Below, one piece after another: positions 24,640 through 33,804 of a stretch of 64,000 bases of DNA. Source of the DNA: JACMQX01 sp044225675 (GTDB lineage Bacteria; Pseudomonadota; Gammaproteobacteria; Burkholderiales; Burkholderiaceae_C); the NCBI GenBank assembly GCA_044225675.1, contig JBGAIH010000019.1, positions 33,731 to 97,730 of the forward strand, given 5' to 3'. The notes beneath the pieces are model-generated. The model made no database searches. It was not told the origin of the DNA and worked only from the letters and a program-made list of their open reading frames with translations. Made by a program: the position numbers and the translations under genes. Numbering within the stretch: position 1 is the stretch's first letter; the number at the start of each line of letters is the position of its first letter.

Positions 24640-25266
24640 ATGGCCGCCCTTCCCAAAGAGATCGCCCTGCTGCCCGCCCCGCCGCAGATCCAGCAGCTCC
24701 ACCACTACGCCTACCGGGCCAGGGACGCGGAAGAAACGCGCCACTTCTACGAGGACATCCTGGGTCTGCCGCTCTACCACATCATCCAGAGCGACTACGT
24801 GCCCAGCACCGGCGAATACTGCCCCTACACCCACTTCTTCTTCCGCCTGCAGGACGGCTCGTTCATCGCCTTCTTCGATCTGGGCAACGACGAGGCGGCG
24901 CAACCGTCGCCCAACACGCCCCTGTGGGTCAACCATGTCTCGTTCCGCGTCAATTCCGTGCAGGACCTCGAAGACATGAAGGCACGGCTGCAGGCGCACG
25001 GCGTGGAAGTGCTGGGCGTCACCGATCACCACATCTTCAAGAGCATCTATTTCTTCGACCCCAACGGCGTGCGGCTCGAACTGACGGCCCAGCTGGCCGA
25101 CGAGTTCCAGATGATGCAGGACAGCAAGACCGCGCACGTCCGCCTGAACGAGTGGACGAGCCGCAAGGAGCAATGGCGCCGGGACCGCGCTGCCGGCAAG
25201 GTGGCCGAGCCGCTCAAGCCGCAGCAGAACGACAGGCCCGAATTCGCCCCTCCCGCAAAGGCCTGA
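24640..25266 (+). CDS. VOC family protein (extradiol dioxygenase/glyoxalase fold)
   Basis: 208 residues. One complete VOC module is visible: H21-H22 in Q-Q-L-H-H-Y-A-Y, H72-like residue in Y-T-H-F-F-F-R, N-H-V-S-F-R-V and a terminal G-V-R-L-E-L-T, which supply the usual His/His/Glu metal ligands. The C-terminal ~45 residues are a charged helix. The first gene of a three-gene operon with the FAD monooxygenase 5 bp downstream, it may open or rearrange the hydroxylated product, but it could also be a binding protein. Confidence 0.78.
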   Translation: MAALPKEIALLPAPPQIQQLHHYAYRARDAEETRHFYEDILGLPLYHIIQSDYVPSTGEYCPYTHFFFRLQDGSFIAFFDLGNDEAAQPSPNTPLWVNHVSFRVNSVQDLEDMKARLQAHGVEVLGVTDHHIFKSIYFFDPNGVRLELTAQLADEFQMMQDSKTAHVRLNEWTSRKEQWRRDRAAGKVAEPLKPQQNDRPEFAPPAKA

Positions 25267-25271
25267 GCCCC

Positions 25272-27002
25272 ATGCCGGCAGCCGCGCAAGGCAGTTACGC
25301 GCCCACTGCCACCACCAACCACTACGAGTTCACCCAGGGCAGCGGCTACGTGCTGCCCGAGTACCCGTTTGTCGAGCCGCCGGAAGTCCGCTCCGGCGAG
25401 GTCTCGCGCCACCCGATCGTCATCGTCGGCGGAGGGATCACCGGCCTGACGATGGCCTGCGCGCTCGCGCGCCACGGCGTGCGCGCCGTCCTGCTGGACG
25501 AGGACAACACCGTGGGCGTGAAGGGCGCTTCGTCCCGCGGCATCTGCTACACACAGAAGTCGCTCGAGATCTTCCAGCGGCTGGGTGTGTACGCGCCGAT
25601 CGCCGCCAAGGGCATCCAGTGGAGCGTCGGGCGCACCTTCGCGGGCCAGGACGAGGTCTATTCCTTCGACCTGCGCCAGCAAAGCGCCTTCAACCTGTCG
25701 ACCCAGCCGCCCTTCATCAACATCCAGCAGTTCTACATCGAAGCCTTTCTGGTGGACCGCATCCGCGAGCTGGGCGGCGTCGAGCTGCGCTGGCAGAACC
25801 GCGTCACCGCCTTCAGCCAGGACGAGTCCTGCGCGACGCTCACCATCGACACGCCCGCGGGCAGCTACCGTCTGCAGGCCGATCACGTGGTGGACGCCAC
25901 GGGATCGCACAGTCCGTTTCGCACCTGGTGCCAGGCCTCGGTCACCGCCCGGAAGGGCGATGACCGCTGGTGCATCGCCGACGTGCGCTTCAGCAAGCGG
26001 CCGCCTGTCGAGCGGCACACCTGGATCGAGGCGCCCTTCAACGAGAACCGCGCGGTCTGGCAGCACCTGATGGGCGACGACGTGTGGCGCATCGACTACC
26101 AGATGGCTCCGGACGCCGATCCGGCCTGGGTCAGCCGCGAGGACGTGGTGCGCGAGCGCCTGCAGCGCCAGTTCGGCGACGACGTGGGCGTGGAGATCGT
26201 CTGGGTCGGCCCGTACGCCTACCGCAGCGAATGCATCGACCGCATGCGCCACGGTCACGTGTTCTTCATGGGGGATTCGGCCAAGGTGGTCAGCCCCTTC
26301 GGCGCGCGCGGCGGCAATACCGGCATCGCCGATGCCGACAACCTGGCCTGGAAGCTCGCTGCCGTCACCCGGGGCCTGGCTGGCCCGCGCCTGCTCGACA
26401 GCTACCACGAAGAGCGCCACGAGGCCGCGCAGCAGAACGTGATGGTGACCAACCGCACGGCGCGCTTCCTGCGCCCGGCCCACGGCATGGAGCGCACCTT
26501 CCGCACCGCCGCGCTCGGCCTGGCGCGCGAGTTCGCTTTTGCGCGCCAGCTCGTCAACACCGGGCGCATGGCGGTCGCCAATCCCTACAGCCGCTCCAGC
26601 GCCTGCAGCTATGCCGACACACGTGCAGGCGCCGGCCAGTCCGTGCAGAACGTGGCCTTCGCCTGGGCCGACGGTTCGGCCGGCGTGGTGAACGACCTCC
26701 TGCTGTGGGCCGGTGGCGGCCTGCTGGTGCTGGCCTTCGGCGACCTGTCGGCCACGGCGCTGCAGCGGCTGGCCGCGCTGTCGGCCGGCGCGCCGGTGCG
26801 CTGCGTGCAGGTGCTCGATGCCGACGCCCACCCGCAGGCCCGCGAGCATGTGCGTGACCCCAAGGGCCACCTCCAGGGAGCCTGCCACGTGTTCGGCCAC
26901 GCCTGGGCCCTGCTGCGTCCGGATGGCTATCTGGCCGCCAGTGGCGAGCAGATCGACGGCCGGCTCGTGCATGCGGTCGAAAAATCCCTCGGCCTTCGCT
27001 GA
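25272..27002 (+). CDS. FAD-dependent aromatic monooxygenase (PheA/MhpA-type)
   Basis: 576 residues of the class A flavoprotein hydroxylase family. I-V-G-G-G-I-T-G-L near residue 52 is the FAD GxGxxG motif, D-A-T-G-S-H-S near 210 the DG-like motif, and F-M-G-D-S-A-K-V-V-S-P-F-G-A-R-G-G-N near 330-350 the GD motif that binds FAD ribityl and NAD(P)H. Residues beyond ~430 form a thioredoxin-like C-terminal domain, as in phenol and 3-hydroxyphenylpropionate hydroxylases. It hydroxylates an aromatic ring with O2 and NAD(P)H; the ring compound is not predictable. Between VOC and DUF2783 genes in one operon. Confidence 0.88.
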   Translation: MPAAAQGSYAPTATTNHYEFTQGSGYVLPEYPFVEPPEVRSGEVSRHPIVIVGGGITGLTMACALARHGVRAVLLDEDNTVGVKGASSRGICYTQKSLEIFQRLGVYAPIAAKGIQWSVGRTFAGQDEVYSFDLRQQSAFNLSTQPPFINIQQFYIEAFLVDRIRELGGVELRWQNRVTAFSQDESCATLTIDTPAGSYRLQADHVVDATGSHSPFRTWCQASVTARKGDDRWCIADVRFSKRPPVERHTWIEAPFNENRAVWQHLMGDDVWRIDYQMAPDADPAWVSREDVVRERLQRQFGDDVGVEIVWVGPYAYRSECIDRMRHGHVFFMGDSAKVVSPFGARGGNTGIADADNLAWKLAAVTRGLAGPRLLDSYHEERHEAAQQNVMVTNRTARFLRPAHGMERTFRTAALGLAREFAFARQLVNTGRMAVANPYSRSSACSYADTRAGAGQSVQNVAFAWADGSAGVVNDLLLWAGGGLLVLAFGDLSATALQRLAALSAGAPVRCVQVLDADAHPQAREHVRDPKGHLQGACHVFGHAWALLRPDGYLAASGEQIDGRLVHAVEKSLGLR

Positions 27003-27022
27003 GCGCCCCAGGAGCCGACACC

Positions 27023-27211
27023 ATGAAGACCACCCTCCACCTGCAGGACGCCGACGCCTTCTACGAGCAGCTGCTCGACGCCCACGCCGGCCTCAACCGG
27101 GAACAGTCCGAGCTGCTCAACGCCCGCCTGATCCTGCTGCTGGCCAACCAGGTCGGCGACGCGCGCGTCCTGCAGGACTGCATCGCGGCCGCGCGCCAGC
27201 ACGTCGAATGA
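27023..27211 (+). CDS. DUF2783 domain-containing small protein
   Basis: 62 residues, helical, with the family core D-A-D-A-F-Y-E-Q-L-L-D-A-H-A-G-L and A-R-L-I-L-L-L-A-N-Q-V-G-D. DUF2783 proteins are nearly always encoded next to FAD aromatic hydroxylases, as here (20 bp downstream), which suggests a helper or subunit role, though none is established. A rho-independent terminator follows at 27259. Confidence 0.85.
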   Translation: MKTTLHLQDADAFYEQLLDAHAGLNREQSELLNARLILLLANQVGDARVLQDCIAAARQHVE

Positions 27212-27258
27212 GCCGGCACGTCGAATAAAATCGGCGGTTCCCCGCCAACTCCTTGCCA

Positions 27259-27282
27259 CGGCATCCTGCGGGATGCCGTTTT
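27259..27282 (+). terminator. Rho-independent terminator after the monooxygenase operon
   Basis: CGGCATCC at 27259-27266 pairs with GGATGCCG at 27271-27278 around TGCG, followed by TTTT and a further T-rich stretch. It separates the DUF2783 gene from valS, whose promoter must lie very close by or overlap it. Confidence 0.85.
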
Positions 27283-27314
27283 GCTTCCCGCATGCCCGCG
27301 GATCCACACACGCC

Positions 27315-30221
27315 ATGACCGAACCACTTCAGCAACCCGGCCTCGCCGCCCTGTCCAAGTCTTTCGAGCCCGCCGCCATCGAGGCGCAATGGGGCCCCGA
27401 ATGGGAGCGCCGGGGCTACGCTGCCGCGGGCTTTCGCGGCAGCCAGGCGCCGCAGGAAGGGGCACCCGCGTTCGCCATCCAGCTGCCGCCGCCCAATGTG
27501 ACCGGCACGCTGCACATGGGCCATGCGTTCAACCAGACCATCATGGACTCGCTCACGCGCTACCACCGCATGAAGGGGTTCAACACGCTGTGGGTTCCGG
27601 GCACCGACCATGCGGGCATCGCCACCCAGATCGTCGTGGAGCGCCAGCTGCAGGAGCAAAAACAGAGCCGCCACGACCTGGGCCGCAAGAACTTCGTCGC
27701 GCGCGTCTGGGAGTGGAAGGAAAAGTCGGGCAACACCATCACCACGCAGATGCGCCGCATGGGCGCGAGCGTCGACTGGGGCCACGAGTACTTCACGATG
27801 GACCCGAAGCTCTCGGGCATCGTCACCGAGACCTTCGTGCGCCTGTACCAGCAGGGCCTGATCTACCGCGGCAAGCGCCTCGTCAACTGGGACCCCGAGC
27901 TCAAGACGGCCGTCAGCGACCTGGAGGTCGAGAGCACCGAAGCCGACGGGAAGATGCACTACATCACCTACCCGTTTGCCGACGGCCCGCAGCTGATCGA
28001 CGGCGTGCCGCAGCGCGGCATGACCATCGCCACCACCCGGCCCGAGACCATGCTGGCCGACGGTGCGCTGGCGGTGCACCCTGAAGACACGCGCTACGCG
28101 CACCTCGTGGGCAAGCTGGTCGATCTGCCCCTGTGCGACCGGCGCATCCCCATCATTGCCGACGACTTCGTCGACCGCGAGTTCGGCTCCGGCTGCGTGA
28201 AGATCACCGGCGCGCACGACTTCAACGACTACGCCTGCGCGATGCGGCACAACCTGCCGCTCATCACCATCTTCACGCTCGACGCGAAGATCAACGACAA
28301 CGGCCCGGCCGCCTACCGCGGGCTCGACCGTTTCGACGCGCGCAAGGCCGTCGTGGCCGACCTGCAGGCCCAGGGCTTCCTCCTGGAGATCAAGCCGCAC
28401 AAGCTGATGCTGCCGATCTGCGCGCGGACCGGGCAGGTGGTCGAGCCGATGCTCACCGACCAGTGGTTCGTCGCACTCAGCAAGGTGAGCGAGCAGGACC
28501 CCACCGGCAAGTCGATCGCGCAGAAAGCGATCGACGCGGTCCACAGCGGCCAGGTGCGCTTCGTGCCCGAGCAGTGGATCAACACCTACAACCAGTGGAT
28601 GAACAACATCCAGGACTGGTGCATCAGCCGCCAGCTCTGGTGGGGCCATCAGATCCCGGCCTGGTATGACGAGGACGGCCAGGTCTACGTGGCGCGCGAC
28701 GAGGCCGAGGCCCAGGCGCAGGCGCCCGGCAAGAAGCTCACGCGCGACGAGGACGTGCTCGACACCTGGTACTCGTCGGCCCTGGTGCCCTTCTCGACCA
28801 TGGGCTGGCCCGAGGTGGACGGCGCGGGCCCGACGGCCGACTACAACCTCTACCTGCCCTCCACGGTGCTGGTGACGGGCTACGACATCATCTTCTTCTG
28901 GGTGGCCCGGATGATCATGATGACCACCCATTTCACCGGTCGCGTACCGTTCCGCCATGTGTACATCCACGGCCTGGTGCGCGACGCGCAGGGCAAGAAG
29001 ATGAGCAAGTCCGAGGGCAACGTGCTCGACCCGGTGGACCTGATAGACGGCATCGCGCTGGCGCCGCTGCTGGACAAGCGCACCACCGGGCTGCGCAAGC
29101 CCGAGACCGCGCCCCAGGTCCGCAGGAACACCGAAAAGGAATTCCCCGAAGGCATTCCTGCCTATGGCGCCGATGCGCTGCGCTTTACCTTCGCGGCGCT
29201 CGCCTCGCTGGGCCGCAACATCAACTTCGACACCAAGCGCTGCGAGGGCTATCGCAACTTCTGCAACAAGCTGTGGAACGCCACGCGCTTCGTGCTGATG
29301 AACTGCGAAGGCCACGACTGCGGCCTGGCCGAGCACACCAAGGAGCAGTGCCAGCCGGGCGGCCCGTTCCACAACTACATGCACTTCAGCCAGGCCGACC
29401 GCTGGATCGCCTCGCTGCTGCAGAAGACCGAGGCCGAAGTCGCCAGGGGCTTCGAGGAGTACCGCCTCGATAACGTCGCCAACGCGATCTACGACTTCGT
29501 CTGGAACGAGTTCTGCGACTGGTACCTGGAAATCGCCAAGGTGCAGATCCAGCGCGGCGATGCGTCGCAGCAGCGCGCCACGCGCCGCACGCTGATCCGC
29601 ACGCTGGAGGCGATCCTGCGGCTGGCGCATCCGGTGATTCCGTTCATCACGGAAGCGCTGTGGCAGAAGGTCGCGCCCGTCGCCGGCCTGCCGGGCGAGT
29701 CGGTGAGCATTGCCCGCTACCCCGAAGCCCAGCCGCAGAAGATCGACGAGGCCGCCATCGCGCACGTGGGCAAGCTCAAGGCTCTGGTGGACGCCTGCCG
29801 CAACCTGCGCGGCGAGATGAACGTGTCACCCGCCACGAAGCTGCCGCTGTATGCCGTGGGTGACGCGGATTTCCTGCGCGAGGTGGCGCCGGTCCTGCAG
29901 GCCCTGGCCAAGCTCGCCGAGGTCAAGGTGTTCGACGACGAAGCCGCGTGGGCCCAGGCGGCGCAGGCGGCCCCGGTCGCCGTGGTGGGCGACGCGCGGG
30001 TCTGCCTGCACATGGAGATCGACGTGGCGGCCGAGAAGCTGCGCCTGGGCAAGGAAGCCGCGCGGCTGGAAGGCGAGATCGCCAAGGCCCATGGCAAGCT
30101 CGGCAATGAGGCGTTCGTGGCCAAGGCACCGCCGGCCGTGATCGAACAGGAACGCAAGCGGGTGGCCGAGTTCAGCGCGACCCTGGCCAAGATGAAGGAC
30201 CAGCTCGCCCGTCTCGGCTGA
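27315..30221 (+). CDS. valS: Valyl-tRNA synthetase
   Basis: 968 residues (E. coli 951). Class I synthetase that charges tRNA-Val. The HIGH motif appears as P-P-P-N-V-T-G-x-L-H-M-G-H near residue 57, and KMSKS as K-K-M-S-K-S-E-G-N near 563; W-W-G-H-Q-I-P-A-W-Y and the CP1 editing domain lie between. The last ~65 residues are the coiled-coil tRNA-contacting arm rich in Glu/Lys. ATG 27315 gives a start shortly before the conserved L-S-K-S-F-E-P segment. Short insertions around residues 590 and 675 are noticeable but do not touch the active site. Confidence 0.97.
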   Translation: MTEPLQQPGLAALSKSFEPAAIEAQWGPEWERRGYAAAGFRGSQAPQEGAPAFAIQLPPPNVTGTLHMGHAFNQTIMDSLTRYHRMKGFNTLWVPGTDHAGIATQIVVERQLQEQKQSRHDLGRKNFVARVWEWKEKSGNTITTQMRRMGASVDWGHEYFTMDPKLSGIVTETFVRLYQQGLIYRGKRLVNWDPELKTAVSDLEVESTEADGKMHYITYPFADGPQLIDGVPQRGMTIATTRPETMLADGALAVHPEDTRYAHLVGKLVDLPLCDRRIPIIADDFVDREFGSGCVKITGAHDFNDYACAMRHNLPLITIFTLDAKINDNGPAAYRGLDRFDARKAVVADLQAQGFLLEIKPHKLMLPICARTGQVVEPMLTDQWFVALSKVSEQDPTGKSIAQKAIDAVHSGQVRFVPEQWINTYNQWMNNIQDWCISRQLWWGHQIPAWYDEDGQVYVARDEAEAQAQAPGKKLTRDEDVLDTWYSSALVPFSTMGWPEVDGAGPTADYNLYLPSTVLVTGYDIIFFWVARMIMMTTHFTGRVPFRHVYIHGLVRDAQGKKMSKSEGNVLDPVDLIDGIALAPLLDKRTTGLRKPETAPQVRRNTEKEFPEGIPAYGADALRFTFAALASLGRNINFDTKRCEGYRNFCNKLWNATRFVLMNCEGHDCGLAEHTKEQCQPGGPFHNYMHFSQADRWIASLLQKTEAEVARGFEEYRLDNVANAIYDFVWNEFCDWYLEIAKVQIQRGDASQQRATRRTLIRTLEAILRLAHPVIPFITEALWQKVAPVAGLPGESVSIARYPEAQPQKIDEAAIAHVGKLKALVDACRNLRGEMNVSPATKLPLYAVGDADFLREVAPVLQALAKLAEVKVFDDEAAWAQAAQAAPVAVVGDARVCLHMEIDVAAEKLRLGKEAARLEGEIAKAHGKLGNEAFVAKAPPAVIEQERKRVAEFSATLAKMKDQLARLG

Positions 30222-30298
30222 ACGGGCGCAGCGCCCTCCTCGCGCACGGGGTCCGGGTGCGCGCAGCCTGAGTGCAGGCCGGGCGCAGCACGCTGCGT

Positions 30299-31327
30299 TC
30301 AGCGGATCGTGAGTTGCTGGGGCTCACCCCAGCCCGAAGGCGACTCCGAGGACGGCCCCTCCAGCGGTGTGGGGGCGCTGCTGGGCAGGGCAGCGAAGCC
30401 CGACGCCGCGCCGGCGCCGCCGATGGCCTCGTGGATCCGGTGGGCGACGTACCAGCTGGCGCGCAGCCGTGACTCCCGCGTGTGCGAGCCCAGCCGCGGC
30501 GTGAGAAAGAGGTTGTCGCGCTCGTGCAGCGGCGATCCGCGCGAAGCAAAGCCCGCTTCGGCGCCATCGAGCATGCAGGCTTCGATGCGGCCGTCCGTCA
30601 GCGCGTCGGCCAGCGCCTGCGGATCGAACAGCGCGGAGCGGCTCGTGCCCACCCAGATCTGGCCACGGCGGCAATGCGCCAGCACCTTGTTGTTGATCAG
30701 GCCCTTGTAGCGCGAGGCGTACATCACCTGGACCGACACCGCATCGGCCTGGGCCATGAGTTCGGGCAGACTCACCGGCTGGATCCGCAGCCGCTCCCAG
30801 ATCGGCGCCGAGTGGTGAACCGCCGGATCGTAGCCAATGAGCTTGGCCCCCAGGCTGCCGAGCATGACGGCCAGGGTATGGGCCGTGGGCGCCAGGCCGA
30901 GAATACCGACCACGCTGCCGTTGAGTTCGCGCCCGAGCCGGATGTCGGCATGGCGATCGCCCGTGAGCGAAGAGCCGATCCCGCGGCGAAACAGCAGCAG
31001 CATCGCGCCCAGCAGATACTCGGCGTTGGACCGGACATTGGCCGTCGTGGCCTGGATGACCTTGATGTTCTTGTCGCGGCAGGCCTCGAGGTCGGTGTTG
31101 TCGGTGCTCACATGCATGCGGGCCACCGCCTTGAGTCGGGGCGCGAAGTCGAGGAACTCGCGCGTCACCACCACCTTGCGCGGCAGGACCACCGCCTGGG
31201 CCCTGTACGCGGCCTTGCGCAGCGCACTGGAGTCATCTGCCAGCTCGGGGCGATACTCGACCGTATGCCGCGACTCCAGCCATGCCAGAGCCTCGGGCAC
31301 GAGCGCCTCAAGAAGTAAGATGTCCAC
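30299..31327 (-). CDS. D-2-hydroxyacid dehydrogenase-fold protein with degenerate active site
   Basis: 342 residues aligned along its length with D-3-phosphoglycerate dehydrogenase-type enzymes (N-terminal catalytic domain, Rossmann domain ~105-290). Key residues are altered: the nucleotide motif expected as G-x-G-x-x-G reads G-I-L-G-L-A-P-T-A, and the catalytic His in T-P-H-I-G is Arg (T-P-R-L-G-S-H-T). The Arg in T-S-R-S-A is kept. The last ~40 residues are Pro/Ser-rich. GTG start. Divergent from galU across 110 bp. It may be a non-catalytic or re-purposed homolog; NAD use cannot be assumed. Confidence 0.7.
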   Translation of the reverse strand: MDILLLEALVPEALAWLESRHTVEYRPELADDSSALRKAAYRAQAVVLPRKVVVTREFLDFAPRLKAVARMHVSTDNTDLEACRDKNIKVIQATTANVRSNAEYLLGAMLLLFRRGIGSSLTGDRHADIRLGRELNGSVVGILGLAPTAHTLAVMLGSLGAKLIGYDPAVHHSAPIWERLRIQPVSLPELMAQADAVSVQVMYASRYKGLINNKVLAHCRRGQIWVGTSRSALFDPQALADALTDGRIEACMLDGAEAGFASRGSPLHERDNLFLTPRLGSHTRESRLRASWYVAHRIHEAIGGAGAASGFAALPSSAPTPLEGPSSESPSGWGEPQQLTIR

Positions 31328-31437
31328 CCTGTATTGATCCTTCTACGTCGTCCGAGAATCAGAGTCTTCCAATTCAGGTCTCGTTGCCGTTTTGTGTCAA
31401 AACCGCAACACTTTAGCGATAAAAACCATCTGTGTCG

Positions 31438-32325
31438 ATGCCAAAGTTCACAAAAATCCGCAAGGCCGTCTTTCCGGTCGCCGGCCTCGGAACCCGCTTT
31501 CTCCCCGCCACCAAGGCCCAGCCCAAGGAGATGATGCCGGTGGTGGACAAGCCGCTCATCCAATATGCGGTGGAAGAGGCCCGCAACGCGGGGATCCAGC
31601 ACATGATTTTTGTAACGGGTCGCAATAAGCGTGCCATTGAGGATCATTTCGATACAGCCTACGAGCTCGAAAGCGAACTCGAGGCGGCGGGCAAGCACGA
31701 TCTGCTGGATATCGCGCGCTCGGTGCAGCCCGGCGACATGGACTTCTCGTACGTGCGCCAGCCACGCATGCTGGGCCTCGGTCACGCCGTTCTGTGCGCC
31801 GAGCATCTGGTCGGCGAGGAGCCCTTTGCCGTTCTGCTGGCCGACGACCTCATGACGGCCGGGCCCGACGGGCGTGACGTGATGACACAAATGGTCGACG
31901 TTTTTGGCCGCGTGGGAACATCTTTGCTCGCCGTTCAGGAAGTGCCGGCCGATCAGGTCCGTCGTTACGGCATCGTCGCGGGCGAGTCGGCCGGTGAACG
32001 GCTGATCCGGGTGCGGCAGATGGTCGAAAAGCCCACGCCCGAAGCCGCGCCCTCCCGCATGGGGGTCGCCGGCCGCTACATCCTGACGCCCGGGGTCTTT
32101 GAGCGCATCCGCAACCAGCCCCGAGGCGCCGGGGGCGAGATCCAGCTCACCGACGGCATCGCCGGCCTGATGGCCACCGAAGGCGTTCACGCCTGGCAGT
32201 ACGAAGGCAAGCGCTACGACTGCGGCAGCAAGGAAGGATTTCTGGAAGCGACCGTGGAACTGGCCCTGAAGCACCCGGAGGTCGGCGAAGGATTCCGCAG
32301 CTACCTGCGCGGCCTGGCTTTGTAG
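31438..32325 (+). CDS. galU: UTP-glucose-1-phosphate uridylyltransferase
   Basis: 295 residues. It makes UDP-glucose from UTP and glucose-1-phosphate for cell-envelope polysaccharides. The nucleotide-binding start K-A-V-F-P-V-A-G-L-G-T-R-F-L-P-A-T-K-A and P-K-E-M-M-P-V-V-D-K-P are exact family signatures, with E-K-P near residue 195 and the C-terminal Y-D-C-G-S-K-E-G-F. ATG 31438 is used; an in-frame GTG lies two codons upstream and neither has a clear Shine-Dalgarno. Confidence 0.96.
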   Translation: MPKFTKIRKAVFPVAGLGTRFLPATKAQPKEMMPVVDKPLIQYAVEEARNAGIQHMIFVTGRNKRAIEDHFDTAYELESELEAAGKHDLLDIARSVQPGDMDFSYVRQPRMLGLGHAVLCAEHLVGEEPFAVLLADDLMTAGPDGRDVMTQMVDVFGRVGTSLLAVQEVPADQVRRYGIVAGESAGERLIRVRQMVEKPTPEAAPSRMGVAGRYILTPGVFERIRNQPRGAGGEIQLTDGIAGLMATEGVHAWQYEGKRYDCGSKEGFLEATVELALKHPEVGEGFRSYLRGLAL

Positions 32326-32401
32326 CGCTTTCGAAGCCCGGGCTTGCGGAAAACCGGCTGCCGCCCGGGAGAGGATGCCCTTGACGGGCGCGATCAGGGG
32401 C

Positions 32402-32629
32402 CTAGCGGCGGCGCAGCACGTGAATGAACTCGGCGCCAGCCGTCTGCTGCTCCACCAGTTCGTTGCCCGTCTGCTTGGCGAAGGCCTGGAAGTCACGCAC
32501 CGAACCCGAATCCGTCGCCACGACCTTGAGCAGCTGGCCGCTGGCCATGTCGGTCAAAGCCTTCTTGGCCTTGAGAATGGGCAGCGGGCAGTTCAGGCCG
32601 CGGGTGTCGAGTTCTTTGTCGATGTTCAT
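32402..32629 (-). CDS. TusA-family sulfur carrier protein
   Basis: 75 residues. L-D-T-R-G-L-N-C-P-L-P-I-L-K-A-K-K-A-L contains the C-P-x-P active cysteine (Cys14) on the first helix, followed by the T-D-x-G-S-V-x-D strand of the two-layer TusA fold. It likely relays persulfide sulfur for tRNA thiolation or cofactor synthesis. AGGA seven bases upstream supports ATG 32629. Lies between galU and tRNA-Arg. Confidence 0.9.
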   Translation of the reverse strand: MNIDKELDTRGLNCPLPILKAKKALTDMASGQLLKVVATDSGSVRDFQAFAKQTGNELVEQQTAGAEFIHVLRRR

Positions 32630-32701
32630 GGGCAATCCTGGAATGTCCGGCGGATTTTAAGCAAGTCGCAAAGCCGGCCGGCCCGGATGGGCTTGAAATG
32701 G

Positions 32702-32736
32702 AAAAAGGGTCGATACGCTCTCACGTATCGACCCTT
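32702..32736 (-). terminator. Rho-independent terminator of tRNA-Arg
   Basis: Perfect 13-bp stem: AAGGGTCGATACG at 32705-32717 pairs with CGTATCGACCCTT at 32724-32736, with a 6-base loop. Read on the minus strand it ends in TTTTT (32706-32702), 25 bp past the tRNA 3' end. Confidence 0.9.
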
Positions 32737-32760
32737 GACCACATGTTTCATTACGAAATA

Positions 32761-32837
32761 TGGTGCGGCTGGCAGGAATCGAACCCACGACCCCTTGGTT
32801 CGTAGCCAAGTACTCTATCCAGCTGAGCTACAGCCGC
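32761..32837 (-). tRNA. tRNA-Arg (anticodon ACG)
   Basis: 77 nt. The 7-bp acceptor stem GCGGCTG/CAGCCGC, a D-arm with AGCTCAGCTGGATAGAG, an anticodon stem CTTGG/CCAAG around CTACGAA (ACG, wobble A normally deaminated to inosine), and a TTCGATTC T-loop are all present. CCA is encoded. A strong terminator follows. Confidence 0.97.
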
Positions 32838-32883
32838 GAAGCCACGGAGTATAGCACGGTCTTTTCCCAGCAACGCCAGGCAT

Positions 32884-33681
32884 TCATTCGAACGTCACCG
32901 TCAGTGGCGAAAGCGGGGCAGAAAAATCAGCCGTCCAGGTTTGTCCTGCGGCCACGGGCCAGGCGTCGGTCCAGGTGCCGGTCGTGACGACGTCACCGGC
33001 CTGCAGGTCCGGCGCACCAGGGCACTGGCGCAGTTCGACCAGAAAGTGATGCAGCGCCCGCAACGGGCTGTCGAGCACGTTGGCGCCGGTGCCTCGGTCC
33101 ACGACCTCGTCGCCGCGTCGCAGGCTCACGCTGCAGGGGGCCAGCAGCGCGTCCAGCCCGGCGGCATCGCGCGCAAGCGACTGCACCGGCACCTTGCGGC
33201 CCACCAGGAGCCGCGCATGCAGGCCGCTGTCGGCCATGGTGTCGGGCACCTGGAACTTCCAGTCCTTGAGATGGCACTGCACGATCTCGAAGCCCGGAGC
33301 GACCCAGTCGATGCAGGCCAACAGCTGATCGAGCGTGGCGTTCGCGGGCGGTGTGGTCGCCATGCCGAACACAGCCTCGGGTTCGAGCCGGGGCTGGGAC
33401 GCAGCGCGCAGGCTGATGACGCCCTGGCCGTCGCACTGCTGCAGCGTGCTGTCCCACACCGATCCCCAGATCGGCGCAAACACGCCGTAGCGCGGCCAGA
33501 TGGTGCGATTGGTAAAGCCGATCTTGAACCCGCGCGGGACCTCGCCGCGCGCAACGCGCAGGGCGCGCACGGCCAGGGCGTCGCGGTAGCCGGCGGCGAT
33601 GTCGTAGCCGGGTGCCTCACTGGGCGCGTGCGGCCACAGAGCGCCGCTGTCGATGTGCTGGAGCAGGGTTTGGGGCGTCAT
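32884..33681 (-). CDS. 2-keto-4-pentenoate hydratase-like protein (FAA hydrolase fold)
   Basis: 265 residues of the MhpD/fumarylacetoacetase-like group, which add water to 2-hydroxypenta-2,4-dienoate in meta-cleavage pathways or decarboxylate related oxo-acids. G-F-K-I-G-F-T-N near residue 52, L-E-P-E-A-V-F near 92 and L-L-V-G-R-K-V-P near 155 match; the acidic metal ligands fall in E-P-E and E-I-V. ATG 33681 begins just before the helical N-terminal domain. It is divergent from a secreted metallo-beta-lactamase-fold protein across ~120 bp, at the edge of the catabolic region. Confidence 0.85.
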   Translation of the reverse strand: MTPQTLLQHIDSGALWPHAPSEAPGYDIAAGYRDALAVRALRVARGEVPRGFKIGFTNRTIWPRYGVFAPIWGSVWDSTLQQCDGQGVISLRAASQPRLEPEAVFGMATTPPANATLDQLLACIDWVAPGFEIVQCHLKDWKFQVPDTMADSGLHARLLVGRKVPVQSLARDAAGLDALLAPCSVSLRRGDEVVDRGTGANVLDSPLRALHHFLVELRQCPGAPDLQAGDVVTTGTWTDAWPVAAGQTWTADFSAPLSPLTVTFE

Positions 33682-33804
33682 GCCCGCAGCATAACCCGCC
33701 CTGCCCCGATTCGACTCGCCCTGCAATCGCGCGCCGCCCGACCTATGATGCGCACGCAGTTCCAGATTTCCCGATCCACCGATCCACATCAAGAGGAATT
33801 CATC

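Noticed and set aside
27117..29765. 882-codon open frame antisense to valS
   Set aside because: Typical GC-rich mirror frame: His/Arg/Asp-rich translation with no domain, fully covered by a certain housekeeping gene.
32941..33804. N-terminal extension of the metallo-beta-lactamase-fold gene over the hydratase
   Set aside because: The extension is antisense to a complete conserved hydratase and would bury the signal peptide.
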